A DNA stretch of 36,178 nt from Vibrio nigripulchritudo ATCC 27043 (GCF_000222685.1 NZ_AFWJ01000265.1:1-36178), one strand, 5' to 3'. Counted from the stretch's first letter, positions 27,029 to 35,947 are shown. Numbers and translations are program-made. Notes: a model not told the origin generated them from the letters alone.

Positions 27029-28687
27029 TTACTCTTCAGGGAACCATTCTTGCAGCAAATCGCGCGAGCGTTCCAGTTCCTGCGACCAGGTGTTAACGCC
27101 GACTACTGTCGGTTTAAGCAAAATAACCAACTCAGTTTTCTGAGTCAGTTTGGAAACATTTCGGAATAGGTGTCCCAGCCCTGGCACATCACCAAGAAAA
27201 GGCACTTTGGACACTTGATCAATGGTATTGGACTTCATAAGCCCACCAATAACTACGACGTCACCATCACGAGCACGAATCACCGAATCCGATTCGCGAA
27301 TCGAGCTTTTAGCCAAAGGCACTTCGTAAGTCGCACTACCAAGGTTAATTTTTTTGTTCTGGGTCTGTACGTCTATTACCGCAGGATGAACATGCAATAG
27401 TACATATCCGTCGTCATCGATCTGTGGGGTCACATCCAGTGAAATACCCGAAAAGAAAGGCGTCAGTTCTACGTCGGGTGCGACGTTGGCATTGTCACCA
27501 CTACCCACCACACTTGAAATGTCGGTCACAAAGTACTCATCAGACCCTACTTTAATCACCGCTTTCTGGTTATTAGCCGCGGTCACGCGTGGACTTGATA
27601 GCACGTTCAGGTCACCCTGAGTCCCCATAAAGCTTAATACGCCATTAAAGCTACCATTGCTGATAGTGACGTTCGTCTGCCCATTTAATAAGCTGCCGAT
27701 GGCATCTAATCCAGGTAGGGTTGGAATGCTCCCATCTGACGGTAAAGTCCCTCGACCAATAGAAACCGAGCTGTTACCAAAGGTTGAGGTTAATCCACTC
27801 CAGTTAATGCCTTGTTGGTACCCATCAGACAGAGTCACTTCGAGAATTTTGGCTTCTAAAACCACCTGACGCTGCATGCGTTGCTGGGAAATACCAAGGA
27901 ATTGGCGAATTTCTCGAATTTCATCAGGGTAAGCACGAATTGTCAGCACACTTGCCTGAGGTGAAACCACCACGCTTCGTCCATCCCCTTCTCCAATTAG
28001 CGCTTGTGCCGCTTGTTCTAACTGCACCCAGAAATCACTTTCACTGATGGTTTCGATCTCTGTTCCACCCGTTGGCGAAGTGCTCGAACTGGAAGAGGAG
28101 CTTGAGTTATTCGACGAATTTGAAGAGCTGGAACTCGAAGACGTAGAGCTACCGCTGTCTTTACTGGTGATTGAACCAGTGGTAATAGATGTTAGAGATC
28201 GCCCTAACCTCTTGAATTGTAAGTAATCAATTGGAATGGTTTCTGTGCGCAAGCCAGCGGGGTAAACCTGAATAACTTTCCCGCTTTGTATGACTTCAAA
28301 ACCGTACAAATCACGAACGACTTTCAGTACTTCATCCAATGTGACATCCGTTAGATTGACGGTAATTCGCCCTTCGACATTAGGGTGGATAGCAACACTG
28401 TAGTCGGTTCCTTTGACTAGGCTAGCAAAAAACGTTTTCGCCTGAACGCCATTTGCCTGGACACGAAAGCGTTTTAACGTCGGAGATACAGTGAATTCTT
28501 CATTTCCGAGCTCTGGCATCAGATCCGCTTGCACAGAAGCCGGTAATTCATCCAGACTCCGACTGCCAGCTTCGTTGATTGCCTCATTGAGCGCTTCTTT
28601 GACCTCAACAGGTTCCCGGTGCCCCATGGAGCATGCCGTGAGTGACGCGATGATGACTGCTACTACAATTTTACGCATAATTACCAT
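27029..28687 (-). CDS. mshL: MSHA outer-membrane secretin MshL
   Basis: 552 residues. Forms the multimeric outer-membrane pore for the pilus. A lipoprotein signal is seen (IVVAVIIASLTAC, lipid on Cys19, or Cys16 if translation starts at the ATG three codons later; Shine-Dalgarno spacing does not decide). An STN-type domain at about 75-145 is followed by a Ser-rich low-complexity linker (171-206, about 20 Ser). The secretin domain occupies the C-terminal half, with the conserved VIGGLMKSN and VPFLGDVPGLGHLFR motifs near the end. It starts six bases after mshK. The serine codons are mixed, so the tract is not a simple DNA repeat. Confidence 0.97.
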   Translation of the reverse strand: MVIMRKIVVAVIIASLTACSMGHREPVEVKEALNEAINEAGSRSLDELPASVQADLMPELGNEEFTVSPTLKRFRVQANGVQAKTFFASLVKGTDYSVAIHPNVEGRITVNLTDVTLDEVLKVVRDLYGFEVIQSGKVIQVYPAGLRTETIPIDYLQFKRLGRSLTSITTGSITSKDSGSSTSSSSSSSNSSNNSSSSSSSSTSPTGGTEIETISESDFWVQLEQAAQALIGEGDGRSVVVSPQASVLTIRAYPDEIREIRQFLGISQQRMQRQVVLEAKILEVTLSDGYQQGINWSGLTSTFGNSSVSIGRGTLPSDGSIPTLPGLDAIGSLLNGQTNVTISNGSFNGVLSFMGTQGDLNVLSSPRVTAANNQKAVIKVGSDEYFVTDISSVVGSGDNANVAPDVELTPFFSGISLDVTPQIDDDGYVLLHVHPAVIDVQTQNKKINLGSATYEVPLAKSSIRESDSVIRARDGDVVVIGGLMKSNTIDQVSKVPFLGDVPGLGHLFRNVSKLTQKTELVILLKPTVVGVNTWSQELERSRDLLQEWFPEE

Positions 28688-28693
28688 GAAACC

Positions 28694-29023
28694 TTAGTGT
28701 TTAACGTCAGAAGGAAACAGCTCTAGTCGCCATTGCTTCCCACCCCGAATCAGATCGACAAATTCCGGCTGAATCCTTTTCGCCAGATACCCTTGTACGG
28801 TTTTTCCTTTTTCTACTACCACATCGTTAAGAATGGCATAGCAAGGTTTCCCTTCTATACAGACTATGGACTGTAATGTCGGAACAGGTGCCACTGCTTT
28901 CTTTTTCGCCTTGGCTTTCTCTACGGTTTTCGGTGCCTGCCACCCGAGAGGGGCAGTTGGGTCCTGGCTGGCGTATGCACTACCAGAGACCAACAACATT
29001 GCGATAACACAGAATCTAACCAC
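28694..29023 (-). CDS. mshK: MSHA biogenesis protein MshK
   Basis: 109 residues with a GTG start (29021-29023), chosen because AGGAG lies seven bases upstream and the start overlaps the mshJ stop by eight bases (GTGGTTAG). It has a cleavable signal peptide (MVRFCVIAMLLVSGSAYA) and a short periplasmic domain. The residues after it (DPTAPLGW) resemble the conserved DP-start of PilP/GspC-like secretin partners, and one Cys pair (IVCIEGKPC) follows. It probably couples the inner-membrane MshI/J platform to the MshL secretin. The function is inferred from context. Confidence 0.9.
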   Translation of the reverse strand: MVRFCVIAMLLVSGSAYASQDPTAPLGWQAPKTVEKAKAKKKAVAPVPTLQSIVCIEGKPCYAILNDVVVEKGKTVQGYLAKRIQPEFVDLIRGGKQWRLELFPSDVKH

Positions 29024-29660
29024 CGATAAACTCCTGCCCTGTTCCTAATGTATAGACAACAAGCACTAATCGTGCCGTAGGGTATTCTTCTACTTCGTAT
29101 TGATAGCTGCGCCAGAAATACGTAGTTGGCATGCTTTCTAGCTCTACGAGATAATTCTTTATGTCAAAGTACTTCCCTGTTATCTCAATTTTCACAGGGT
29201 GTATGTAGTAACCCACCGCTTGCGAATCACTTCCAGCCATGATGGGCTCTGCGGGCATAGATTGAAGATTTTCCAGCTTCAACCCTTTACTGCTTAACAG
29301 AACCCTTTCCAGCAGCTCTGCCATTTGGCTAGGAGTTACTAGGGATTCCACCACCGCGTCTAGCTGAGAGGACAACTCATCACTTCGGCGTTGTAGCTGC
29401 TGAAGTTTGGCATCGACCTCTCTATTTGGGTCGGACTTTAACTGACCGCTTACTTTGGCAATCTGGTTACTGGTGTTGCTGATCCCCTGATTAAGGGATT
29501 GATACTGACTGGTTTGAGAGGCTTGTGTTTTGAATGCAGGCTCTAAAAAAACCGTCAGTATGATGAAGAAGATCGCTACCCATCCACCAGCCGTAATCAG
29601 CCATTTTTCCCGACCGGATAGCGCCGAAAATTTTTCACTCATATCCTGAAGAAGTGCCAT
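29016..29660 (-). CDS. mshJ: MSHA biogenesis protein MshJ (PilO/GspM-like)
   Basis: 214 residues. A bitopic protein: cytoplasmic tail, membrane segment at about residues 22-40 (WLITAGGWVAIFFIILTVF), a coiled coil (about 50-95) and a ferredoxin-like periplasmic domain with PVKIEITGKYFDIKNYLVELE. This is the architecture of PilO/GspM, which forms the alignment complex with the PilN-like part of MshI. GGAGGT lies seven bases before the ATG, at the end of mshI; the gap is two bases after the mshI TAA. The 3' end overlaps mshK by eight bases. Confidence 0.93.
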   Translation of the reverse strand: MALLQDMSEKFSALSGREKWLITAGGWVAIFFIILTVFLEPAFKTQASQTSQYQSLNQGISNTSNQIAKVSGQLKSDPNREVDAKLQQLQRRSDELSSQLDAVVESLVTPSQMAELLERVLLSSKGLKLENLQSMPAEPIMAGSDSQAVGYYIHPVKIEITGKYFDIKNYLVELESMPTTYFWRSYQYEVEEYPTARLVLVVYTLGTGQEFIGG

Positions 29661-29662
29661 TG

Positions 29663-31093
29663 TTATTCACCTCCTCGCTTTGCCTGCAGTTCAAAGGTCA
29701 CAATATCGTCTTCGTTACGCCCGATATTGAGCTGTTCAAAGCTACGACCAACCAAGTCCAGTTCATTGCGGAACTGCTTTATCCAGCCTGGAACTGCGCT
29801 TGGTGTGCGGGCTAACCCAGACACGTTCAATGTGTTTTTATTGATGGATATCTGGCTCAGGGAAATGTCATTTCGACCCAGCCGAGAAAGTGCGCTCATG
29901 ATCCCCGAGTACCCCACCTGTTTTTGATTATCAAACTGACCAACTGCATTTAGCGACGCTTCTTTTGCCCGTATTTCAGCTTCTATTCTCTGGACGGCAG
30001 CCAGTTTGTTAGGAGAGGGCTTGTGTTCACCCAGCATGGTCTGAAGTTCAGTTAACTGCGCTTTCAGCGTTGTTGATTGGGAGGAAAGCTTAGCGATTTG
30101 CGCTTTCTCCTGCTGAATTTGATATTCAATGAAACCGTAGTATCCAAACATGACGAGCGCAACAATTAACCAGCTAGCCGCAACAACGGGTAATGTGAAC
30201 AACTCAACTTTAGGTTTCAGATGCTCAGGGTACAGATTGATCCGATAGTCGCTGCGTAGAGCGTACTTGGTCAGTACTTCTCCACAACGTACATCGCCAT
30301 CCATCAAAGTACCGACTTTCACGCTTAGGCGTTCTTCCAGAGCGGTCGTCAGTTCCTCGTCAATTTCATCATCACAACAGATAAACAGCTTATGAAATTG
30401 AGCTTGTTTGATTTGTGAACTGAGATAATCGATTGAGCGCTGCATTTCGAGAGCAAGTCCGTCGATTTGCAGGCTGCTTGCCTGAGCCCCTGTTAACGGA
30501 GCGGACACGCCACGAATGGTTCTGTGAAAGCAGATGTCTCTGGTCACGTATGCATTGATTTTGAAGCTGCTGTGTGCACTTTGGTGCAAGAGCAAAAAGT
30601 CTTCTGCATGCTCGTTCGCCTGCCCCCACACTTCGTCTTCCGGCAAAATACGGTCAAGAGTGATCTGACTTTTCTCTAGTATCGCCAGCAACGGCGTCAA
30701 CACGCGTTTGCTTAGAACGTAAGTTTGAATTTTGCTGCTGTTTGGTAGTGGAATGCCATCGGCAACGATGTCTGTTACTCGCTCAGCAATAAGGTCTTTC
30801 AGAAGGAAAGGTAAAGCAACAGACCATTCTTCTTCTGGGATTTCAGGGCGTTCAATTTGGTAGGTTTGGTAGTGGTGCGCGCCAAGTGTGATGACAACTT
30901 CTGAATGCGTATACTTTTCATCCGATAGTACTTTAGCAAGTGTCTGTTCCCAACTTCTGTCTTTGATGGGGAACAACTCGGTCTGGCTGTCAATTGAGCA
31001 ATAAACGGCATCTTCAAGGAGAGACACGCTCACCTTTTTAGCACTTGAACTTTTTCCTTTCAGTCGTTCTAGCAAAGAAACCATTTTATTCAT
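29663..31093 (-). CDS. mshI: MSHA biogenesis protein MshI (PilM-PilN/GspL-like)
   Basis: 476 residues. One polypeptide covers what type IV pilus systems split into PilM (cytoplasmic actin-like) and PilN (bitopic, periplasmic). The N-terminal half has the actin-like fold pattern but no obvious ATP-binding signature. A membrane segment lies at about residues 287-308 (VVAASWLIVALVMFGYYGF), then a coiled coil and a small periplasmic domain (GRNDISLSQISINKNTLNVSG). It starts ten bases after the repaired csrD stop. The start is Met1, although Met4 is possible; neither has a strong ribosome binding site. It heads the assembly-machine genes I-J-K-L-M-N-E-G-F. Confidence 0.93.
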   Translation of the reverse strand: MNKMVSLLERLKGKSSSAKKVSVSLLEDAVYCSIDSQTELFPIKDRSWEQTLAKVLSDEKYTHSEVVITLGAHHYQTYQIERPEIPEEEWSVALPFLLKDLIAERVTDIVADGIPLPNSSKIQTYVLSKRVLTPLLAILEKSQITLDRILPEDEVWGQANEHAEDFLLLHQSAHSSFKINAYVTRDICFHRTIRGVSAPLTGAQASSLQIDGLALEMQRSIDYLSSQIKQAQFHKLFICCDDEIDEELTTALEERLSVKVGTLMDGDVRCGEVLTKYALRSDYRINLYPEHLKPKVELFTLPVVAASWLIVALVMFGYYGFIEYQIQQEKAQIAKLSSQSTTLKAQLTELQTMLGEHKPSPNKLAAVQRIEAEIRAKEASLNAVGQFDNQKQVGYSGIMSALSRLGRNDISLSQISINKNTLNVSGLARTPSAVPGWIKQFRNELDLVGRSFEQLNIGRNEDDIVTFELQAKRGGE

Positions 31094-31103
31094 CAGTTAC
31101 TGC

Positions 31104-33088
31104 TCATGTTTTCTGCCGCCATCGATTTCTGCGACCAATTGTCACTTTTGATGCAAGACGTTTAGGAAATAGCAGTTCTTCTTTTGCGAAAATTCTGCCT
31201 TGTCCCCCGTCAATGCCCAAACTCTTTAAAGCCATCCATTCAGAACTATTTTCGACGCCAACAGCAATAACTTTAGTTTTACTATCCATACAAGCGCCAA
31301 TCAAACTTCGAATGAACAACTGGTTTTCCTGTCGTTGATCTATTTTTTTATCAGACTGCGATGCAATTTCAGATAATCGACATCTAAGTCTTTTATGTAA
31401 TGAGTACTTGCAATTGTCCTGCCAGCTTGGTGAACGATTATTTTACAGCCCAGTCCTGATATCATTCGAATAACCGGACGAATGAAATCGAGATTTTTTA
31501 CTAAGCTCCTTTCGGAAAACTCAAAGCTGATGCTTTTTCTTAATTCACCTGGCAGTTGGAGTAGCTCATCTCTCAACCAACGCGTGTATGCTTTTTCTTT
31601 GAATGGAAGCACATTTATATTTAAAGAATAACATATCCTTTCATTTTGCGTCTTTATCCAGGACAGAATTTCTTGAATAACAACACGATCCATGGCTGTT
31701 TCATAACCAACTTGTTCAATGGCTGCCATAAAACGTGACGCTTTTATTACCGCGCCACTTTCGTCTTTTAAGCGTAGAAACAATTCATGGTGTAATAATT
31801 CGTCCTGTTGATTCTCGATAATAAAACAAGGTTGAGAAAATACTTGAATATTAGAAGCGCGAAGTGTTTTATCGAAAAGTGTCCGCCATCTTACATTTCC
31901 TCGGGCAATATCTTTTTTCTGCTTCTTATCAAAGCGTGACCAATTATTCACAGACTCAATTTGAGCAGTTCTTAATGCTGTTTCAGCTTCGTCTAATATA
32001 TAGCCGCGTCGCTCACCTTCCGAATATATTGTGCATCCGATATGACACCAGTCATCAGGAGACAAAGGCGAGATTGGGTCGATTTTCGATATTTGTTTAA
32101 TAAGCTGACCACAAAGTGTGCCAATTTCCTTGCTGCCCTGATGAGGCACTAATATGGCAAAATCGGAATCGTAATAGCGCGAGAAAATAACATCTGGAAA
32201 GCGCTGTACGATATTAGAGAGACTTTGACCCACCTCGACAACAAACTCATCTACAGCTTCTTTATCATTGTAGGCAGAGACTTCTTCCCATGACTTAACA
32301 CGGAAAAGGATGATCCCACCAAACGATCCTGCTTCCTGAAGACTGGCTTCTAGCTTGGAATCAAAAAGCACCCGATTCGCCGCACCTGTAAGCTGGTCAA
32401 GGAAAGTGTGAGTGCGAATGAAGGTATCAAAGCGGCTTCGCTCTTGCCTTGAGTCCTTAAGCTCTCCGATCAGTTTATCCAGCGCTTCACTGGCAGTATA
32501 AGGCCATTCTCTCAGGTCCCCTTTTTCAAAATCCTGAGTTTTCCCTGCTAGGATCATTCTGCCTCGCTCTTCCAGCAGCTCCGAGCCGTAGAGTTGCTCT
32601 CTTAGCCACTTAATTCCTCGAATCAGGCAAACAACGATCAGCAAAACAGCCAGACTGATGGACGACATCGCTCCGACGGAGTATTCCAAGCCCACATAAG
32701 GAGGTAAAACAGTAAAATGAATCCAGTAATCTGAGTGGTGTTCAAGTTGAAAGCTAAGCTGTTGCGCTCTTTCAGACTGCAAAACCGAACGGGTATCTTT
32801 GAAGTGATATAGTGATCCAGATGAAGACGTTACTTCCATCTCCAGAACGTTACTTGCCTGAAGGAGCTTTGGCAGCCACTTTGCCATAGACTCTGCTGCC
32901 TGAGGGTTGTCCAGTTCTGAATCAACAACGTCTGCAATACCAGAAATGTAATGATGGACATATTCCTGACCAATACGCTTGAAAGAGAGAGTGCCGCCAA
33001 TAAAAAGAATAAACATGGCACAGACGACAATCATGGTGACAAACGAAACCAGTCTGGTGCTGAGTTTGAGCGTGGGGGTATATCGCAT
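31104..33088 (-). pseudogene. csrD: csrD (mshH), degenerate GGDEF/EAL regulator, interrupted by a frameshift
   Basis: CsrD is a membrane protein that targets the CsrB/C small RNAs for RNase E decay, thereby raising free CsrA; it does not make or break c-di-GMP. The N-terminal part has two membrane segments (about 15-33 and 138-158) flanking a periplasmic domain. A degenerate GGDEF domain (about 225-390, YYDSDF replacing the GGDEF signature) and a degenerate EAL domain (about 410 onward, ELFLRL in place of EALLR) follow. The frame stops at 31340-31342 after LHRSLIKK; the rest (IDQRQENQLFIRSLIGAC to the stop at 31104) lies in the next frame. One A more in the coding-strand A7 (plus-strand T7, 31343-31349) gives a normal protein of about 661 residues. 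The codons ATA AAA AAA TAG form a correctly phased A_AAA_AAA slippery site. Confidence 0.88.
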
Positions 33089-33206
33089 TGTCAGGCGAAA
33101 TCCTTTTCAATCCAATTTTTGAGGAAGAGCAAAGCAAGTAACAAGCTGCTTTAATTAATCTTATTGTGAATAGGGAACCTTAAGTTCTCAAGTAAATCGA
33201 TAAAAA

Positions 33207-33237
33207 ACCTAAACAAAAGCCGCGAAAATCGCGGCTT
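33207..33237 (-). terminator. Rho-independent terminator of ssb
   Basis: Perfect nine-base stem AAGCCGCGA / TCGCGGCTT (33217-33225 and 33229-33237), three-base loop, followed on the minus strand by TTTTGTTTAGGTTTTTT. It lies 43 bases past the ssb stop and upstream of csrD, so csrD and the msh genes are likely transcribed from a promoter in the 118 bases between this stem and 33088. Confidence 0.9.
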
Positions 33238-33279
33238 CATCTCATTGACATTCATTTCTAAGTCGTATAGTCGACAATT

Positions 33280-33822
33280 TTAGAATGGAATGTCGTCATC
33301 AAAGTCCATTGGCGGCTCATTGTATTGTGGTTGAGCCTGTTGAGGTGCTTGTTGCTGCGGCGCTGCTGGCTGCTGGTAAGATTGCTGATGTGCAGGCTGT
33401 TGAGGCTGTCCCCAACCACCTTGTTGCTGCTGACCACCCATACTTTGACCAGGAGCACCCTGGCCTTGCTGGCGACCACCCAGCATCTGCATCACACCAT
33501 TGAAGCCCTGTACAACCACTTCGGTTGTGTAGCGATCCTGACCATTCTGATCTTGCCATTTACGAGTCTGAAGCTGACCTTCAATGTAAACCTGAGAGCC
33601 TTTGCGTAGGTACTCACCCGCTACTTCTGCTAGCTTTCCAAACAGAGCAACACGGTGCCATTCTGTCTTTTCGCGCTGTTCGCCAGTCGCTTTGTCACGC
33701 CACGATTCAGAGGTCGCAATTGTAATATTCGCCACCGCGCCGCCACTCGGCATATAACGAATTTCAGGGTCATTTCCTAAATTCCCCACCAAAATAACTT
33801 TATTAATTCCACGGCTGGCCAT
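33280..33822 (-). CDS. ssb: Single-stranded DNA-binding protein
   Basis: 180 residues. Tetrameric SSB that coats single-stranded DNA in replication, repair and recombination. The OB-fold domain occupies residues 1-112 ([20 protein letters not shown] start; [22 protein letters not shown]). A Gln/Pro/Gly-rich linker follows and the C-terminus is the acidic tip DFDDDIPF that recruits partner proteins. GGAG lies seven bases before the ATG. A plausible promoter (TTGAGC, 16 bases, TATCCT) lies in the gap upstream on the minus strand. It is divergent from qstR, and unlike in E. coli uvrA is not immediately next to it. Confidence 0.98.
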   Translation of the reverse strand: MASRGINKVILVGNLGNDPEIRYMPSGGAVANITIATSESWRDKATGEQREKTEWHRVALFGKLAEVAGEYLRKGSQVYIEGQLQTRKWQDQNGQDRYTTEVVVQGFNGVMQMLGGRQQGQGAPGQSMGGQQQQGGWGQPQQPAHQQSYQQPAAPQQQAPQQAQPQYNEPPMDFDDDIPF

Positions 33823-34214
33823 GTTTTGCTCCGTCTAAACTCAATTCGACTAAATTTTTAACGCTCAAGGATACCACGATATCACCAATGCTCAAATCCA
33901 AGGTAAGAATTGCTGGCAAAGTGTCGCTAAGCGCTCATTTATTAATCATAGACAGCTAATCGCTAACTATCGGTTGAAAAAATGATTGGAACGATTAAAC
34001 CTGCGCATAGTGCAGTCTGACTCGAAAAAATCTGGACAACGAGGTTTATCAATTACTTTTTAAAGAAATATCATCCGTAGTTATTCCAAACGCCTATAAG
34101 CAATGGATGGATATTCAATTCTATTAATTGCCCAATTTTGCTAGGTTATTTATCAGGCATATAAATAAAAGATATTTATAAGTTTCGCTAAACCATCGAT
34201 TATTGGGCTGGAAT
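33823..34214. promoter_or_regulatory. Divergent control region between ssb and the qstR-like gene
   Basis: 392 AT-rich bases without a credible gene. For the plus strand, TTGCTA (34138-34143), 16 bases, and TATAAA (34160-34165) form a weak promoter candidate 50 bases before the qstR ATG. TTTATCAATTA (34045-34055) matches one half of the LuxR/HapR operator (TTTATCAATAA) at 10 of 11 positions; the other half is poor. HapR is known to control qstR in V. cholerae, so the site is worth testing. The ssb promoter lies at the left end. No LexA box of correct CTG-N10-CAG spacing was found here. Confidence 0.35.
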
Positions 34215-34856
34215 ATGAAAGAAACCAATCTATTACCGCACTTTTATTTGGTTTCAGATCAATCATTACCCCATCATCTTGAAAAAGACATTCAACATCA
34301 CTTAAGCCGTCAATTTCAGCGCATTACCACCAGAGAACTTATAAGACTCAATTCAAATGAAAGCGAACATTTCATCATTGTTGATTTAACTGCTATTGAA
34401 GATATTGGCTTTCTTCAGCAGACATTGAATAGCACGGTAACTAAGCGTTTTCTCGTTTTGCTGAATGCTCAAAAGCATCTGACTCTGTCTGATGTATTGA
34501 AGTGGCAAGGGCTTTCAGGATACTTTCTCGTCAACGAAGATGTCGAAAAGATAATGATGGGAATTCGGTGCATACTACGCGGGCAAAGCTGGCTTCCGAG
34601 AGAAACCATGACTCAGGTTGTGGAATATTATCAATCCATAGAAGCGTCAAAGCCCACATTTGAAATAGAGTTAACCCGGCGAGAACTGGATGTCTTACAG
34701 AGCTTAAAAAGCGGGGCATCCAACCTTGAAATCGCCGATGAGCTTTTCATTAGCGAACACACCATAAAATCTCACCTCTATAATATCTTTAAAAAACTGG
34801 ACGTAAAAAACCGCATCCAGGCTATGGCATGGGCAAAACAGCATCTTCCTTCTTAA
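34215..34856 (+). CDS. qstR: LuxR/VpsT-type transcription regulator, probable QstR
   Basis: 213 residues from the ATG at 34215 (a TTG four codons upstream is possible). The N-terminal receiver-like domain lacks a clear phospho-acceptor pocket. The C-terminal LuxR-type HTH is clear (LTRRELDVLQSLKSGASNLEIADELFISEHTIKSHL begins at about residue 153). At residues 126-129 it has WLPR, which sits where VpsT-like proteins have the W[FLM][TS]R c-di-GMP motif; the third position is Pro instead of Thr/Ser. Its position between ssb and galU-uvrA equals that of QstR in V. cholerae (VC0396 as I recall), the quorum-sensing and TfoX-dependent activator of late competence genes. Family is certain, the QstR identity is by synteny and size. 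Confidence 0.8.
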   Translation: MKETNLLPHFYLVSDQSLPHHLEKDIQHHLSRQFQRITTRELIRLNSNESEHFIIVDLTAIEDIGFLQQTLNSTVTKRFLVLLNAQKHLTLSDVLKWQGLSGYFLVNEDVEKIMMGIRCILRGQSWLPRETMTQVVEYYQSIEASKPTFEIELTRRELDVLQSLKSGASNLEIADELFISEHTIKSHLYNIFKKLDVKNRIQAMAWAKQHLPS

Positions 34857-34947
34857 CAATGTTCAGCTTTTGCGTTTCGATTGTCACAATAGGCATGGTA
34901 AAGTTACGCCCAAAATTAGGAACTGAACAAATCGAACAGGAAAGATT

Positions 34948-35817
34948 ATGATTAAAAAGTGCTTGTTCCCAGCCGCTGGCTACGGTACACGATTTTTACC
35001 GGCAACCAAATCCATGCCAAAAGAAATGATGCCAGTGGTGAATAAACCTCTTATTGAGTATGGGGTAGAAGAAGCCATTCAAGCAGGTATGGATGGCATG
35101 TGTATCGTTACTGGTCGTGGTAAGCACTCCATCATGGATCATTTCGATAAAAACTACGAGTTAGAACATCAGATCAGTGGCACCAACAAAGAAGAGCTGC
35201 TGGTAGATATTCGTAATGTGATTGAGTCAGCTCACTTCACTTACATCCGTCAACGTGAAATGAAAGGGCTTGGTCACGCTATTCTGACGGGTAAAGAGTT
35301 GGTCGGTGACAACCCATTCGCTGTTGTTTTGGCAGATGACTTGTGTGTCAACGAAGACCAAGGTGTTCTGGCGCAAATGGTAGCACTTTACAAGCAATTC
35401 CGTTGCTCCATCGTTGCGGTTCAGGAAGTTCCTGAAGATGAGACGCACAAATACGGTGTGATTTCAGGCGAAATGATCAAAGACGACCTTTTCCGTGTCG
35501 ATGACATGGTCGAAAAACCGGAGCAAGGCACTGCACCAAGCAATCTGGCAATCATTGGTCGCTACATTCTGACACCAGACATCTTCGATCTAATCGAGCA
35601 AACCGAACCAGGCAAAGGTGGCGAGATCCAAATCACTGACGCGCTATTAAAACAAGCCAAAGCGGGTTGTGTCCTGGCATACAAATTCAAAGGTCAGCGT
35701 TTTGACTGTGGAAGCGTCGAAGGTTATATCGAAGCAACAAACTACTGCTACGAAAACCTGTATCAGAAAGACAAGAAAAAAACGGAATTAGATAAACACT
35801 CCACTCACAAAGCTTAA
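34948..35817 (+). CDS. galU: UTP-glucose-1-phosphate uridylyltransferase GalU
   Basis: 289 residues. Makes UDP-glucose from UTP and glucose-1-phosphate, supplying LPS, capsule and biofilm polysaccharide and galactose metabolism. The nucleotide-binding loop FPAAGYGTRFLPATKSMPKE (residues 7-26), VVLADDLC, the VEKP motif and GGEIQITDAL are all present. Length is normal. AGGAAAGATT precedes the ATG. It is 91 bases after qstR on the same strand and 130 bases before uvrA, with a terminator-like hairpin behind it. An A7 run near the 3' end (KKKT) keeps the frame. Confidence 0.97.
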   Translation: MIKKCLFPAAGYGTRFLPATKSMPKEMMPVVNKPLIEYGVEEAIQAGMDGMCIVTGRGKHSIMDHFDKNYELEHQISGTNKEELLVDIRNVIESAHFTYIRQREMKGLGHAILTGKELVGDNPFAVVLADDLCVNEDQGVLAQMVALYKQFRCSIVAVQEVPEDETHKYGVISGEMIKDDLFRVDDMVEKPEQGTAPSNLAIIGRYILTPDIFDLIEQTEPGKGGEIQITDALLKQAKAGCVLAYKFKGQRFDCGSVEGYIEATNYCYENLYQKDKKKTELDKHSTHKA

Positions 35818-35831
35818 TCTTCTTGTCTTTC

Positions 35832-35879
35832 ACTGGATAAAATAACGTAACAAAAACAAACACTGTTATTTTATCCAGT
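35832..35879 (+). terminator. Probable galU terminator
   Basis: Perfect 15-base inverted repeat ACTGGATAAAATAAC (35832-35846) and GTTATTTTATCCAGT (35865-35879) with an 18-base loop, then ATTTTCTCTTT. It lies 14 bases past the galU stop. The stem is AT-rich, so termination may be weak. The right arm overlaps the LexA-like box. Confidence 0.55.
35863..35878 (+). promoter_or_regulatory. LexA-like operator upstream of uvrA
   Basis: CTGTTATTTTATCCAG is CTG-N10-CAG and matches the LexA consensus at 11 of 16 positions by eye. It is 69 bases upstream of the uvrA ATG, just ahead of a candidate promoter (TTGCAC at 35889-35894, TAATAC at 35910-35915, spacing 15). uvrA is SOS-controlled in E. coli and other gammaproteobacteria, which supports the call. 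Confidence 0.6.
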
Positions 35880-35947
35880 ATTTTCTCTTTGCACAAAAAT
35901 AAGTCTATGTAATACTTGTGGCTATCAATTACACAAGAGCATAGCAG

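Noticed and set aside
33285-33609. Plus-strand open frames opposite ssb rich in Leu, Ala and His
   Set aside because: Antisense of the Gln/Pro linker of SSB; low-complexity composition explains them.
34001-34015. CTGCGCATAGTGCAG as a LexA box for ssb or qstR
   Set aside because: The spacing is CTG-N9-CAG, one base short of the LexA element, and the middle is not AT-rich.
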